Assembly (NCBI GenBank): GCA_965219175.1
Contig: CBDCNI010000001.1
Span: 2,232,001 to 2,296,000, forward strand
Origin: JBBPZK01 sp965219175
GTDB lineage: Bacteria > Actinomycetota > Rubrobacteria > Rubrobacterales > Rubrobacteraceae
Direction of reading: 5' to 3'
Length of the DNA stretch: 64,000 nt
Below, piece by piece: positions 1-7,726 of this stretch. A program made the translations under genes and the position numbers. Below the pieces are notes generated by a model, which was not told the DNA's origin, did not search any database, and was given only the letters and a program-made list of their open reading frames with translations. Position 1 is the first letter of the stretch. Each line of letters begins with the position of its first letter.

Positions 1-445
1 CGGCGGTATAGGTCCGCTCCGGAGTCCTGACGTAGGTGATTCCAGCGTGCTCTTTGTAGTCTTCGACGCCCTCGCCGAGACGAAGCGTGACGTTCGGATA
101 GATCGAAAGCTCATCGAGGACGTGCCGGTAGAAGTCAGCGCCGGTCAGGCACAGGTAAGGAGCCTCATCCGAGGTCTGCACGACGTTTTCACCACCAGCG
201 TGGAGGCTCCAGGAACTCCAGCGGCGGGTAGCCAGACGCGAGAAAGGTGTTTCCTCGACGTCCCAGAAGCACCAGGTCCTGTCGTCCTCGAAACCACCCT
301 TGCGGTCGAGGATGAGGATAGGAACTTCGACGCCCTGCTCCAGCAAGTAGTAGCAGAAGCTGAGACCCGCACACCCGGCGCCGAGTATCACGAACCCGTA
401 GTGACCGGTTTCAGAATGGTTCCCGACCAGCAGGGCCTCCGGCAC
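1..445 (-). CDS. Lycopene cyclase family protein, N-terminal part (runs off left edge)
   Basis: Converts the linear ends of lycopene to rings in carotenoid synthesis; a membrane-associated flavoprotein. The minus frame reads an FAD/NAD-binding start (GFVILGAGCAGLSFCYYLL) and soon after DDRTWCFWDVEETPF, the motif typical of CrtY/CrtL cyclases. The frame stays open to position 1, so only about 148 N-terminal residues are present. The start is uncertain: no ATG lies in frame, so I use GTG at 445, and TTG at 448 is an alternative. The downstream part is outside the window. The family call rests on two clear motifs; whether beta or epsilon rings are formed cannot be seen. Confidence 0.8.
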   Translation of the reverse strand, partial: MPEALLVGNHSETGHYGFVILGAGCAGLSFCYYLLEQGVEVPILILDRKGGFEDDRTWCFWDVEETPFSRLATRRWSSWSLHAGGENVVQTSDEAPYLCLTGADFYRHVLDELSIYPNVTLRLGEGVEDYKEHAGITYVRTPERTYTA

Positions 446-646
446 CAAGACCGGGCCGCCCCGTCTGGTGCCGGTGCCGGTTGAAAAGCGTTCTCTGGAA
501 CCTTGTTCTTCGATGCGTGCACCTCTCCGATTCTTGCGGGCGTCGTCCGTCCTGCGGACACCCCCTGGAGATGATAGCCGATGGCCCGGCCGCGCACCGG
601 AGCGAAAGGAGGAGAAACCGGAATCCTCCCCTCCTCGAGCAAGACT

Positions 647-1858
647 CTAGGCGCTTGGTTGCAGCTCCACCTTCAGCCAGCCCGGCTCGCGCTTGTCGAA
701 TATCTCGTAAGCCTCGACCGCGTCCACTATGGGCTCGTTCTTCGAGTTAAGCTCGGTTGGGTCTATGGCTCCGGTGGCTACGAGCCCGACCAGCATCGGG
801 ATGTAGGCCCGGTGGTTGCAGTTGCCGCCCTTGACGGTCAGGTTACGCTGCTGGAGCATCCCGATCGGGAACGTCTGGGCGAGCGGCGGGTACACCCCGA
901 TCACACCGATGGACCCTCCCTTCGCCGCCGCCTGCACCGACCAGGAGATCGCCTGCGAAGGCGCGCTCCCCGGCTGCCAGTTACCGTCCTGGGGGTTCGT
1001 CTCCGGGGCGACCTGGCCGATCTCCTGCTGGAACTGCTCCTGTCCCTGCTCCGAGGGTGCGGCCGGGCCGTGTTCGGCGTGCTCGGCATCGACACCGACG
1101 GCGTCTATGACGCGGTCAACCCCGATGTTCCCTGTAAGGCGGTAGATCGCCTCGACCGGGTCCTCCTCCTCGAAGTTGACAACCTCCGCACCAAGTTTGC
1201 GGGCAGCTTCGAGACGGGAGGGGATCCTGTCAACCCCGATCACACGCCCCGCGCCCTTTATCATGGCGCTCAGGACGGCGAACTGACCGACGATGCCGAG
1301 CCCGAAGACCGCGACGGTGTCGGAGTTTCCGACCTCGGCGATATCAGCCCCGAAGTACGCCGTAGGGAAGATATCCGAGATGAGCAGCGCCTGCTCGTCG
1401 GTGACGTTATCCGGCAGCTTGACGTGGTTGATGTAGGCGCAGGGGATGCGAGCGTAATCGGCCTGCAAGCCGTCGAACGGTCCCGTCATCTCGGGGCCTC
1501 CGAAGAACGCGGTGCCGGCCTGCGGGCCGTTCGGGTTGATGTTGTCGCACTGGGCGTAGTAACCGGCGCGGCAGTAGGAGCAGTACCCGCAACCGAGGGT
1601 CGAGGGGATCACCACCCGGTCGCCGGGGACCAGGTTCCTAACGTCCCGGCCGACTTCCTCCACCACACCGACGCCCTCGTGCCCGAGGATCGTCCCCGGT
1701 TTCATACCCGACAACGTGCCCCGCACCATGTGCAGGTCCGTCCCGCAAATAGCGCTGGAGGTCAGCCTCACAACGGCGTCGGTCGGCTCCTGAATCTGCG
1801 GCTTCTCTACCTCATCCAGCCTTATGTCTCCCACACCGTGAAATACGACGGCTTTCAT
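647..1858 (-). CDS. Zinc-dependent alcohol dehydrogenase (MDR family, formaldehyde-dehydrogenase-like)
   Basis: A cytosolic NAD(P)-dependent oxidoreductase of about 403 residues. It has the GroES-like fold with catalytic-zinc ligands in CGTDLH and GHEGVGVVEEVG. A structural-zinc cluster follows in GCGYCSYCRAGYYAQC, then the Rossmann motif GLGIVGQFAVLSA. The insert after DAVGVDAEHAEHG, rich in Gln and Pro, matches the long loop of glutathione-independent formaldehyde dehydrogenase relatives. The start is the ATG at 1858, preceded by an AGAGAGGAG ribosome site. An upstream in-frame GTG at 1876 would bury that site. The substrate is unknown. It stands alone between the cyclase and the DJ-1 gene. 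Confidence 0.9.
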   Translation of the reverse strand: MKAVVFHGVGDIRLDEVEKPQIQEPTDAVVRLTSSAICGTDLHMVRGTLSGMKPGTILGHEGVGVVEEVGRDVRNLVPGDRVVIPSTLGCGYCSYCRAGYYAQCDNINPNGPQAGTAFFGGPEMTGPFDGLQADYARIPCAYINHVKLPDNVTDEQALLISDIFPTAYFGADIAEVGNSDTVAVFGLGIVGQFAVLSAMIKGAGRVIGVDRIPSRLEAARKLGAEVVNFEEEDPVEAIYRLTGNIGVDRVIDAVGVDAEHAEHGPAAPSEQGQEQFQQEIGQVAPETNPQDGNWQPGSAPSQAISWSVQAAAKGGSIGVIGVYPPLAQTFPIGMLQQRNLTVKGGNCNHRAYIPMLVGLVATGAIDPTELNSKNEPIVDAVEAYEIFDKREPGWLKVELQPSA

Positions 1859-2057
1859 CTGGCTCCTCTCTTTCACATTCTTTCACATTCGGCGGACTTC
1901 CCGAGGGTGGAGCTACCTTGCCTCCCGCGAAGCCCACGAAGTATTCAATGGTGGATTGCTACCCGATCCGGTGAATCCTTCGTAAAACTAGGTTTTTGTT
2001 TTATGAAGATCGGGTTGAGTTTGTCGTGTTCGCCTCTTCTCCTCTGGAGATTGAGGC

Positions 2058-2095
2058 AAAAAAGAGGCCAGGCTCTATTCGGATGGCCCGGCCCC
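2058..2095 (-). terminator. Rho-independent terminator after the DJ-1/PfpI gene
   Basis: Read on the minus strand, GGGGCCGGGC and GCCTGGCCTC form a fully paired 10-bp stem with two G-U pairs and a 12-nt loop, followed at once by six T. It lies about 33 nt past the stop of the gene ending at 2128. The rest of 1859-2127 shows no gene. Confidence 0.8.
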
Positions 2096-2127
2096 TTGGT
2101 GTAGCTTCGGGTTGTTAGTTGTTTACG

Positions 2128-2700
2128 CTAGGCGCTGCAGGCTTGATCCTCGTGCTTGCCCTCGGCGAACTCCTCGACGATCTTATCGCAGAAGGCAGGC
2201 AGGTCGTCGGGGTTGCGGCTGCTGACGAGGCCCTGGTCGGTGACGACTTCCTCGTCTACCCACGTGGCACCCGCGTTGCGGATGTCGGTCTGCAGGCTAG
2301 GCCAGGAGGTGATGGTGCGTCCCCTTAGCACGTCTGCCTCGATCAACGTCCACGGACCGTGGCAGATCACACCGACCGGCTTGGCCTGCTCGAAAAACTC
2401 CCGCGCGAACCGAACCGCATCCTCGTCGGTCCTCAAAGCATCCGGGTTCGCGACGCCGCCCGGCAACACCAGACCATCATAGTCAGAGGCGCTGACCTCG
2501 GATGCCACCTTGTCTACCGGGAAGGTGTCAGCTTTGTCGAGGTGGTTGAAAGCCTGCACTTCTCCCGAGCCGGTCGAAACCAACTCCGGGGTGCCGCCGG
2601 CTTCCTCTACGGCCTTCCACGGCTCGGTCAATTCCACCTGCTCGATGCCCTCCATCGCTACCAGAAAAGCTATTCTTTTGCCCTGGATCTCGTTCGCCAT
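2128..2700 (-). CDS. DJ-1/PfpI family (type 1 glutamine amidotransferase-like) protein
   Basis: A 190-residue cytosolic protein covering the whole DJ-1/PfpI fold. The N-terminus is GKRIAFLVAMEGIEQVEL, followed by LVLPGGVANPDALR. The nucleophile elbow VICHGPW carries the expected cysteine, and the C-terminal WVDEEVVTDQGLVSSRNPDDLPAF is usual for PfpI stress proteins. Relatives include intracellular protease PfpI, YhbO-type deglycases and general stress protein 18. The exact activity cannot be read from sequence. The gene is monocistronic, with its own terminator at 2058-2095, and is separated by 156 bp from galK upstream. Confidence 0.9.
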   Translation of the reverse strand: MANEIQGKRIAFLVAMEGIEQVELTEPWKAVEEAGGTPELVSTGSGEVQAFNHLDKADTFPVDKVASEVSASDYDGLVLPGGVANPDALRTDEDAVRFAREFFEQAKPVGVICHGPWTLIEADVLRGRTITSWPSLQTDIRNAGATWVDEEVVTDQGLVSSRNPDDLPAFCDKIVEEFAEGKHEDQACSA

Positions 2701-2856
2701 TCGAACGCTCCTTCTCGTGTTTGTAGGTCAGTTTCTACTGTAAACTCTACCCGGAAAAGTCGCTGTTCAAACAGGCTTTCGACCTCCCGATGGGAGAGCC
2801 GAGTTTCGGGAAGACTCTTTCTGGACGGTTATTCTCCGGCTCGGTGAGAACCTCGC

Positions 2857-3969
2857 CTAGAGCGAGACCTCAGCACCGGCTGCCGGCAGGAACTCGTAGA
2901 AGACCGGCTCCTCAAAGCCGTTTTCGGAGAAAGTCCGTAGCGTGGCCTCCGAGAGGTTTTCCACGCTTTCGGAGGGCAAGAGGGCGATTGCGCAACCGCC
3001 AAACCCGGCGCCGGTCAGCCGCGCACCGGGCGCTTCGTTTTTCTCCGCGCACTCGACGAAAGCGTCTAGCTCCGGCGTGGATACTTCGTAGTCGTCGCGC
3101 AGGGAGGCGTGCGAAGCGTACATCAGACGTCCGAACGCTTGGAAGTCTTCCGCCCGGAGGGCATCGACGGCTTCCAGGACGCGCGCGTTCTCGGAGACCA
3201 CGTGCCGGGCGCGTTTGAGCTGTTCGCCGGAGAGACGTTCAAGGTCTTCTTCGGTTGCATCGCGCAACTCTTCGACACCGAGGGCGCGGGCCGCTTTCTC
3301 GCAGGTCTCGCGGCGGTCGTTGTAGCCCGTGTCCGCCAGGCCGCGTTCTACGCGCGTGTCGCAGACTAGAAGGGAGAGACCAGCCTCTTCGAGGTCGAGT
3401 GGGACGCTCTCGGCTTCTAGGGAGCGACAGTCCACGAGCAAGGCCGCGCCGGCTTCACAGAGTAGCGAGGCGTACTGGTCCATGATCCCGCTGTTGACCC
3501 CGAGGTACTCGTTCTCGGCCCGCTGACATGCTACGGCCAGGTCTCGACGATCCATCCCGAGCCCGAACAATTCATCCAGCGCGAGTGCCGTCGCCGCCTC
3601 TATAGCCGCAGAGGAGGAGAGGCCGGAGCCGAGCGGCACGTTCCCGGCGAATGCGGCCCGCATGCCCCCGATTTCGTGACCTTCCTCGCCGAGCGCCCAG
3701 ACGACGCCGCGCGGGTAGTCGGCCCAGGAGGAGTCTTTTTCACCGAGCGGGCGCGACTCTTCGAAGTCGGCGGAGTACAACTCGTCGCCGCCCTTGCCAA
3801 GTGCCGTGGCGACGCGGCGGCCCACGGCGCACGGCAGGACGAAGCCGCCATTGTAATCGGTGTGCTCCCCGATCAGGTTGACCCTGCCCGGCGCGCTCGC
3901 GACTAGCTCCGGCTCTTCCCCGAACTTCTCGCGATAGGCGTTCGCGGCTCTTTCTTCGATCTCCCGCAA
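2857..3969 (-). CDS. galK: Galactokinase
   Basis: Phosphorylates alpha-D-galactose at C1 with ATP, the first committed step of the Leloir pathway in the cytosol. The 370 residues begin with the galactokinase signature PGRVNLIGEHTDYNGGFVLP. The GHMP-kinase glycine loop is GNVPLGSGLSSSAAIE, and the C-terminal motif GARLTGAGFGGCAIALL is present. Length and motif order are normal. It is the last gene of the gal operon, beginning 15 nt after galE. Confidence 0.97.
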   Translation of the reverse strand: MREIEERAANAYREKFGEEPELVASAPGRVNLIGEHTDYNGGFVLPCAVGRRVATALGKGGDELYSADFEESRPLGEKDSSWADYPRGVVWALGEEGHEIGGMRAAFAGNVPLGSGLSSSAAIEAATALALDELFGLGMDRRDLAVACQRAENEYLGVNSGIMDQYASLLCEAGAALLVDCRSLEAESVPLDLEEAGLSLLVCDTRVERGLADTGYNDRRETCEKAARALGVEELRDATEEDLERLSGEQLKRARHVVSENARVLEAVDALRAEDFQAFGRLMYASHASLRDDYEVSTPELDAFVECAEKNEAPGARLTGAGFGGCAIALLPSESVENLSEATLRTFSENGFEEPVFYEFLPAAGAEVSL

Positions 3970-3984
3970 GTTCTCTCCCTCCGG

Positions 3985-4971
3985 CTAACCGTATCCGTGA
4001 GGATGCCGTTGCATCCAATCCCAGGCGTCGGAGATCATGGCTGACATCTCCGGCTTCTCGGGCTTCCATCCCAACTCGCTGCGTATCTTCTCGCTGGACG
4101 CCACGAGCACCGGCGGGTCTCCGGCCCGACGCGGCGCCTCGACCGCCTTTACTTCCCTACCCGTAACCTCGCGAGCCGCCTCTACGACCTGCCGGACAGA
4201 GGATCCCGCGCCGTTCCCGAGGTTGTAGACCGCGTGCTCACCAGGCTCTGCCGCCTCAAGCGCCAATAGATGCGCCCGCCCGAGGTCCTCGACGTGGATG
4301 TAATCGCGGACGGCCGTCCCATCCTCCGTGTCGTAGTCCGTGCCGAAGATGCTGACCTCCTCCCGCTCCCCCGAAGCTGCTTGTAGGACTATCGGGATGA
4401 GGTGTGTCTCTGGGTCGTGGTCCTCCCCGAGATCTACCCGCGTCCCGACAGAGGCCCCGGCGACGTTGAAGTAGCGGAGGCTCGTCGCCGCCAGCCCGCG
4501 GGCCTCCGCAACGGCGGAGATGAGCCGGTCCACGGCAAGCTTCGAAGCACCGTAAGGGTTAGTCGGCAAGGCCGGAGCCGTTTCCAGGATCGGAACCTCT
4601 TTCGGCTCGCCGTAGACAGCCGCAGTCGAGGAGAAGACGAGCCTTCCTACGCTCGCCTCTCGCATCGCCTCCAGAAGATTCAGGGTTCCGCAGACGTTGT
4701 TCCTGTAGTAAAGCTCCGGCTCCTCGACAGACTCCCCGACCAACGAGAGCGCCGCGAAGTGCATAACCCCGTCGAAGCCTTCCGCCAAAACCTCGCCGCA
4801 GCGCTCCGCGTCCAGCAGGCTACCTTGTACGAAGCGCGTGCCTTCGGGGATAGCTTCCTTATGTCCCTTGGACAGGTCGTCCAGGACTACTGTCTCGTGA
4901 CCTTCCTCGACTAGTTGGGAGGCGACAACGCTCCCTATGTAGCCAGCGCCTCCGGTCACGAGCACCTTCAC
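3985..4971 (-). CDS. galE: UDP-glucose 4-epimerase
   Basis: Interconverts UDP-galactose and UDP-glucose with a tightly bound NAD, regenerating the acceptor for GalT. The 328-residue extended SDR shows the NAD motif GGAGYIGSVV at the N-terminus, SSTAAVYGEP with the catalytic Ser region, and the YGASK catalytic Tyr-Lys pair. LRYFNVAGA follows, in the substrate domain. Its start overlaps the galT stop by 4 nt, which implies translational coupling; galK follows after 15 nt. Confidence 0.96.
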   Translation of the reverse strand: MKVLVTGGAGYIGSVVASQLVEEGHETVVLDDLSKGHKEAIPEGTRFVQGSLLDAERCGEVLAEGFDGVMHFAALSLVGESVEEPELYYRNNVCGTLNLLEAMREASVGRLVFSSTAAVYGEPKEVPILETAPALPTNPYGASKLAVDRLISAVAEARGLAATSLRYFNVAGASVGTRVDLGEDHDPETHLIPIVLQAASGEREEVSIFGTDYDTEDGTAVRDYIHVEDLGRAHLLALEAAEPGEHAVYNLGNGAGSSVRQVVEAAREVTGREVKAVEAPRRAGDPPVLVASSEKIRSELGWKPEKPEMSAMISDAWDWMQRHPHGYG

Positions 4972-5954
4972 GAACCTGCTCCCTCTACCTTCTCCCGCAA
5001 CTCTTCGGCGGACGCTTCCGGCAGCACGTCCATCACGTACACCCCGGCTCCCGTCTCGCTGCCGGCCAGGTACTTGAGCTTCTCGGCGGTCCTATTGGGC
5101 GGATAGAACTCTATGTGGAAGTGGGCGACTCCCTCGTATTCTCCTCCGTCAGTCGGGGCCTGGTGCATGACCATCATGTACGGTAGCGAGAACCCGAACA
5201 AGTTGTCGTAGCCCGTCAGCAGCCGCTTTAGGACCCGCGTCAGGTCCCATCTTTCCTCGGGGCTCAGGTCTTGTATCGAGGGGGCGCATCTCCTGGAGTA
5301 GAGGTGTACTTCGTACGGGAAGTGGGCGTAGAACGGGATGAAAGCGGTGAAGTGCTCGCCTTTGGCGACGATGCGGCGTCCGTCCTTGTGTTCCTGGGAG
5401 AGGATGTCGCAGTGGAGGCATCCGCCCTCTTCCGTGTGGTACTCGCGGGCGGCTTCGAGTTCTTTTTTCGGACGCGGGGGGATAAATGGGTAGGCGTAAA
5501 TCTGGCCGTGCGGGTGATTCAGAGTCACCCCGATCTCCTCGCCCTTGTTCTCGAAGATAAAGACGTATTCGACGAACTCCTGAGAACCAAGTTCCCCGTA
5601 CCGGTCCGCCCACACTTCGATCAGGCCGCGGATGCGCTCCTCCCCGAGCGCGGCCAGCGTCGCGTCGTGATCGTCGGTGTAGAGCACGACCTCGCACACC
5701 CCGCGTCCGGGAGCTACCGGCGTGAGAGGCGACCCTTCGCCGTCCTGAAGCGTTGCGTCCGGCGTGAAGGATGGAAACCGATTCTCGAAGACGACTATCT
5801 CGTAGGATTCTCTTGGAACCTCCGTCGGGAAACCGCCCGGCTTTGTCGGACACAGCGGACAATACTCGGCGGGAGGCAGGAAAGTCCTGTCCTGGCGATG
5901 GGTCGCATAGGCCACCCACTCCTTCAGCGTCGGGTCCCAACGGAGCTGGTTCAA
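4968..5954 (-). CDS. galT: Galactose-1-phosphate uridylyltransferase
   Basis: Transfers UMP from UDP-glucose to galactose 1-phosphate, the second Leloir step. The 328 residues contain zinc-binding CPLCPTKPGG near residue 35, the FENRFPSF segment, and NHPHGQIYAYPF with the catalytic His-Pro-His. A second histidine motif, VAHFHIEFYPP, is near the C-terminus. The initiation codon is TTG at 5954, and its T-T-G-A run contains the stop of the upstream 27-codon ORF, so translation is probably coupled. It overlaps galE by 4 nt. Confidence 0.96.
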   Translation of the reverse strand: MNQLRWDPTLKEWVAYATHRQDRTFLPPAEYCPLCPTKPGGFPTEVPRESYEIVVFENRFPSFTPDATLQDGEGSPLTPVAPGRGVCEVVLYTDDHDATLAALGEERIRGLIEVWADRYGELGSQEFVEYVFIFENKGEEIGVTLNHPHGQIYAYPFIPPRPKKELEAAREYHTEEGGCLHCDILSQEHKDGRRIVAKGEHFTAFIPFYAHFPYEVHLYSRRCAPSIQDLSPEERWDLTRVLKRLLTGYDNLFGFSLPYMMVMHQAPTDGGEYEGVAHFHIEFYPPNRTAEKLKYLAGSETGAGVYVMDVLPEASAEELREKVEGAGS

Positions 5955-6034
5955 CTCTCCTCTTTTTCCTCGTTCGGGAAGGTATAGAAGATGATGTAGC
6001 GTCCGTCTTCTTTAGTCTCTCGCTCTTTCTCCAT
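5951..6034 (-). CDS. 27-residue small ORF overlapping the galT start
   Basis: ATG at 6034 is preceded by a strong GAGGAGGAG ribosome site six nt away, and the frame ends in a TGA that overlaps the TTG start of galT. The charged peptide contains DGRYIIFYTFPNEEKEES, with an amphipathic middle. It has no signal peptide and no domain I recognise. Position and overlap suggest a translational-coupling leader for galT, or a small protein acting on the gal enzymes. I infer translation from the ribosome site and overlap; a pure leader role is equally possible. Confidence 0.6.
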   Translation of the reverse strand: MEKERETKEDGRYIIFYTFPNEEKEES

Positions 6035-6083
6035 CCTTATCTCCTCCTCTCGCTCCGTTCGGCTCGTCACAAGTCTCCTTTCC

Positions 6084-7466
6084 CTAGCTCGTGGCTGCTA
6101 CGCCCTGGCGCAGGTCTTCCTCTATCTGCTCCAGGCTACGACCCTTCGTCTCCGGCACTATGAAGTAGATAAAGGCCATGGAGAGGATGCAGATCACACC
6201 GAGGCCCCAGAATACGGGCGTGTTGCCCAACGCCGCTATAAGGATCGGGAACGACTGGGCGACGATAAAGTTGGCGACCCAGTTGCTCGTGGAGCAGACG
6301 CCCGCCGCGGAACCCCGGATCTGCAACGGGAAAATCTCCGGCAGCATCACCCAGACTATCGGCCCGAAGCTGGCCGCAAACGACGCTATATAGAGGAGCA
6401 TGCTGGCGAGCGTGATCCACGAGACGATCCCCGACAAACTAGGCAGGATAAAGCCCAACCCGAGTACTATGGTGCCGATCGTCATACCGGTGAGCCCATA
6501 AAGGAGCAGTTTCTTCCGGCCCAGCTTGTCGATAAGCCAGATCGCCACGAAGGTAAAGGCCACGTTCACCACGCCTATGCCCACGGTCGCCAGGATAGAG
6601 GCCGAAGCCCCGAGGCCGGTGGACTTAATGATCGTCGGCGCGTAGTAAATGATAGTGTTGATGCCTGAGAACTGCTGGAGCATGGCGAGCCCCAGGCCGA
6701 CTATGAGCATGGGACGTACCCAGGGTGAGAGCAGCTCGCGAGCCCCGGTTTGCGACTCCTCTCTCTCGACCTCCTGGATCTCTTTGACCTCTTGCTCGAC
6801 ATCCTCACGTCCCTGTGAGCGGCGCAACACCTCCCGCGCCCTCTCCATATACTCGTTCTTTATAAGCCACCGGGGAGTCTCCGGCACCAGGTACATCCCG
6901 ATGAACAGAAGGGCCGCCGGCACCGCAGCCAGGCCGAGCATCCAGCGCCAAGCGCCGGCGCCCGCCAGCGCAAAACTCACCCCGTAGGCGAGCAGTATCC
7001 CGATAGTGATCGCCAACTGGAACATGGAGGAGAGACTGCCGCGGATCTCCGTCGGAGCTATCTCCGATATATAAGTCGGAACGAGCGCCGAAGCCGCGCC
7101 CACGGCGAGCCCCGCGAAGATTCGGAAGGCAACCAGAACGGCGATGCTGGGCGAAAGAGCCATGCCGATAGCCCCCACCGCGAAGATCACAGCCGCTACG
7201 AGCACCAGCCGCCGACGGCCCAGCCTGTCGCCCAGGGCACCGCTAACCCCCGCTCCTATCGCCGCCCCGATCAAGATAGAACTGACAACCAACCCTGTTA
7301 AGAACGGGGTGAGCGGGAAGTCGTTCTTGATAAAGAGAATAGCCCCCGAGACGATCCCTATGTCGTAACCAAAGAGCAACCCCCCAAGCGCCGCAACGCC
7401 CGCCACCATGTACGTAAACCGCTTGCCGCTACTGGAAGCCCCCGAAGATGCCGCCGACTGTGACAT
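6084..7466 (-). CDS. Sugar:H+ symporter of the major facilitator superfamily (GalP/XylE type)
   Basis: A 460-residue inner-membrane transporter with twelve predicted helices. It shows the sugar-porter marks GGLLFGYDIGIVSGA in helix 1, GDRLGRRR between helices 2 and 3, and VPETPRWL before the central loop. The second half has QQFSGINTIIYYAPTI, DKLGRKK, and VPETKGRSLEQIEE at the C-terminus. It is the first gene downstream of the promoter at 7628-7656 and is followed by the small ORF, galT, galE and galK. The context therefore points to galactose as a substrate; xylose, arabinose or glucose are possible by family. Confidence 0.93.
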   Translation of the reverse strand: MSQSAASSGASSSGKRFTYMVAGVAALGGLLFGYDIGIVSGAILFIKNDFPLTPFLTGLVVSSILIGAAIGAGVSGALGDRLGRRRLVLVAAVIFAVGAIGMALSPSIAVLVAFRIFAGLAVGAASALVPTYISEIAPTEIRGSLSSMFQLAITIGILLAYGVSFALAGAGAWRWMLGLAAVPAALLFIGMYLVPETPRWLIKNEYMERAREVLRRSQGREDVEQEVKEIQEVEREESQTGARELLSPWVRPMLIVGLGLAMLQQFSGINTIIYYAPTIIKSTGLGASASILATVGIGVVNVAFTFVAIWLIDKLGRKKLLLYGLTGMTIGTIVLGLGFILPSLSGIVSWITLASMLLYIASFAASFGPIVWVMLPEIFPLQIRGSAAGVCSTSNWVANFIVAQSFPILIAALGNTPVFWGLGVICILSMAFIYFIVPETKGRSLEQIEEDLRQGVAATS

Positions 7467-7627
7467 ACCCCACCCTTTCTACGTCAAGGTCCATCTTGAC
7501 TTATAGAGCCCGGCGACCGACTGATAAAATCGTATCCGCCGCGCCACCCTCTTACACGTCCTTCTCCTTCCAGCCAACCATATTACCCGAGAACGCGATT
7601 CCACGATCCAGCCACCTCTAAAATAGC

Positions 7628-7656
7628 ATCTTAGCGATAATTTCAACAACTATCAA
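7628..7656 (-). promoter_or_regulatory. Sigma70-type promoter for the gal operon
   Basis: On the minus strand TTGATA and TAAGAT are separated by 17 nt, in an AT-rich stretch that stands out from its surroundings. Transcription would begin near 7620 and leave a leader of about 150 nt before the symporter gene. The gap 7467-7726 holds no other feature that I can support. Confidence 0.6.
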
Positions 7657-7726
7657 CAGCAAAATGCGCCCTCGTGTTCGGTTTTCTCTTCTATCGGAAA
7701 GCGCTGCACAGGTACAAGGTTTTTCC

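Noticed and set aside
446..646. An 84-codon open frame (388-642, minus) upstream of the lycopene cyclase motifs
   Set aside because: It is in a different frame from the cyclase, ends inside it, and its sequence is low-complexity; I see no gene in this gap.
581..2104. Long open frame (507 codons) on the plus strand opposite the alcohol dehydrogenase
   Set aside because: It is antisense to a gene with clear motifs, has arginine- and valine-rich low-quality sequence, and is a normal by-product of high-GC codon use.
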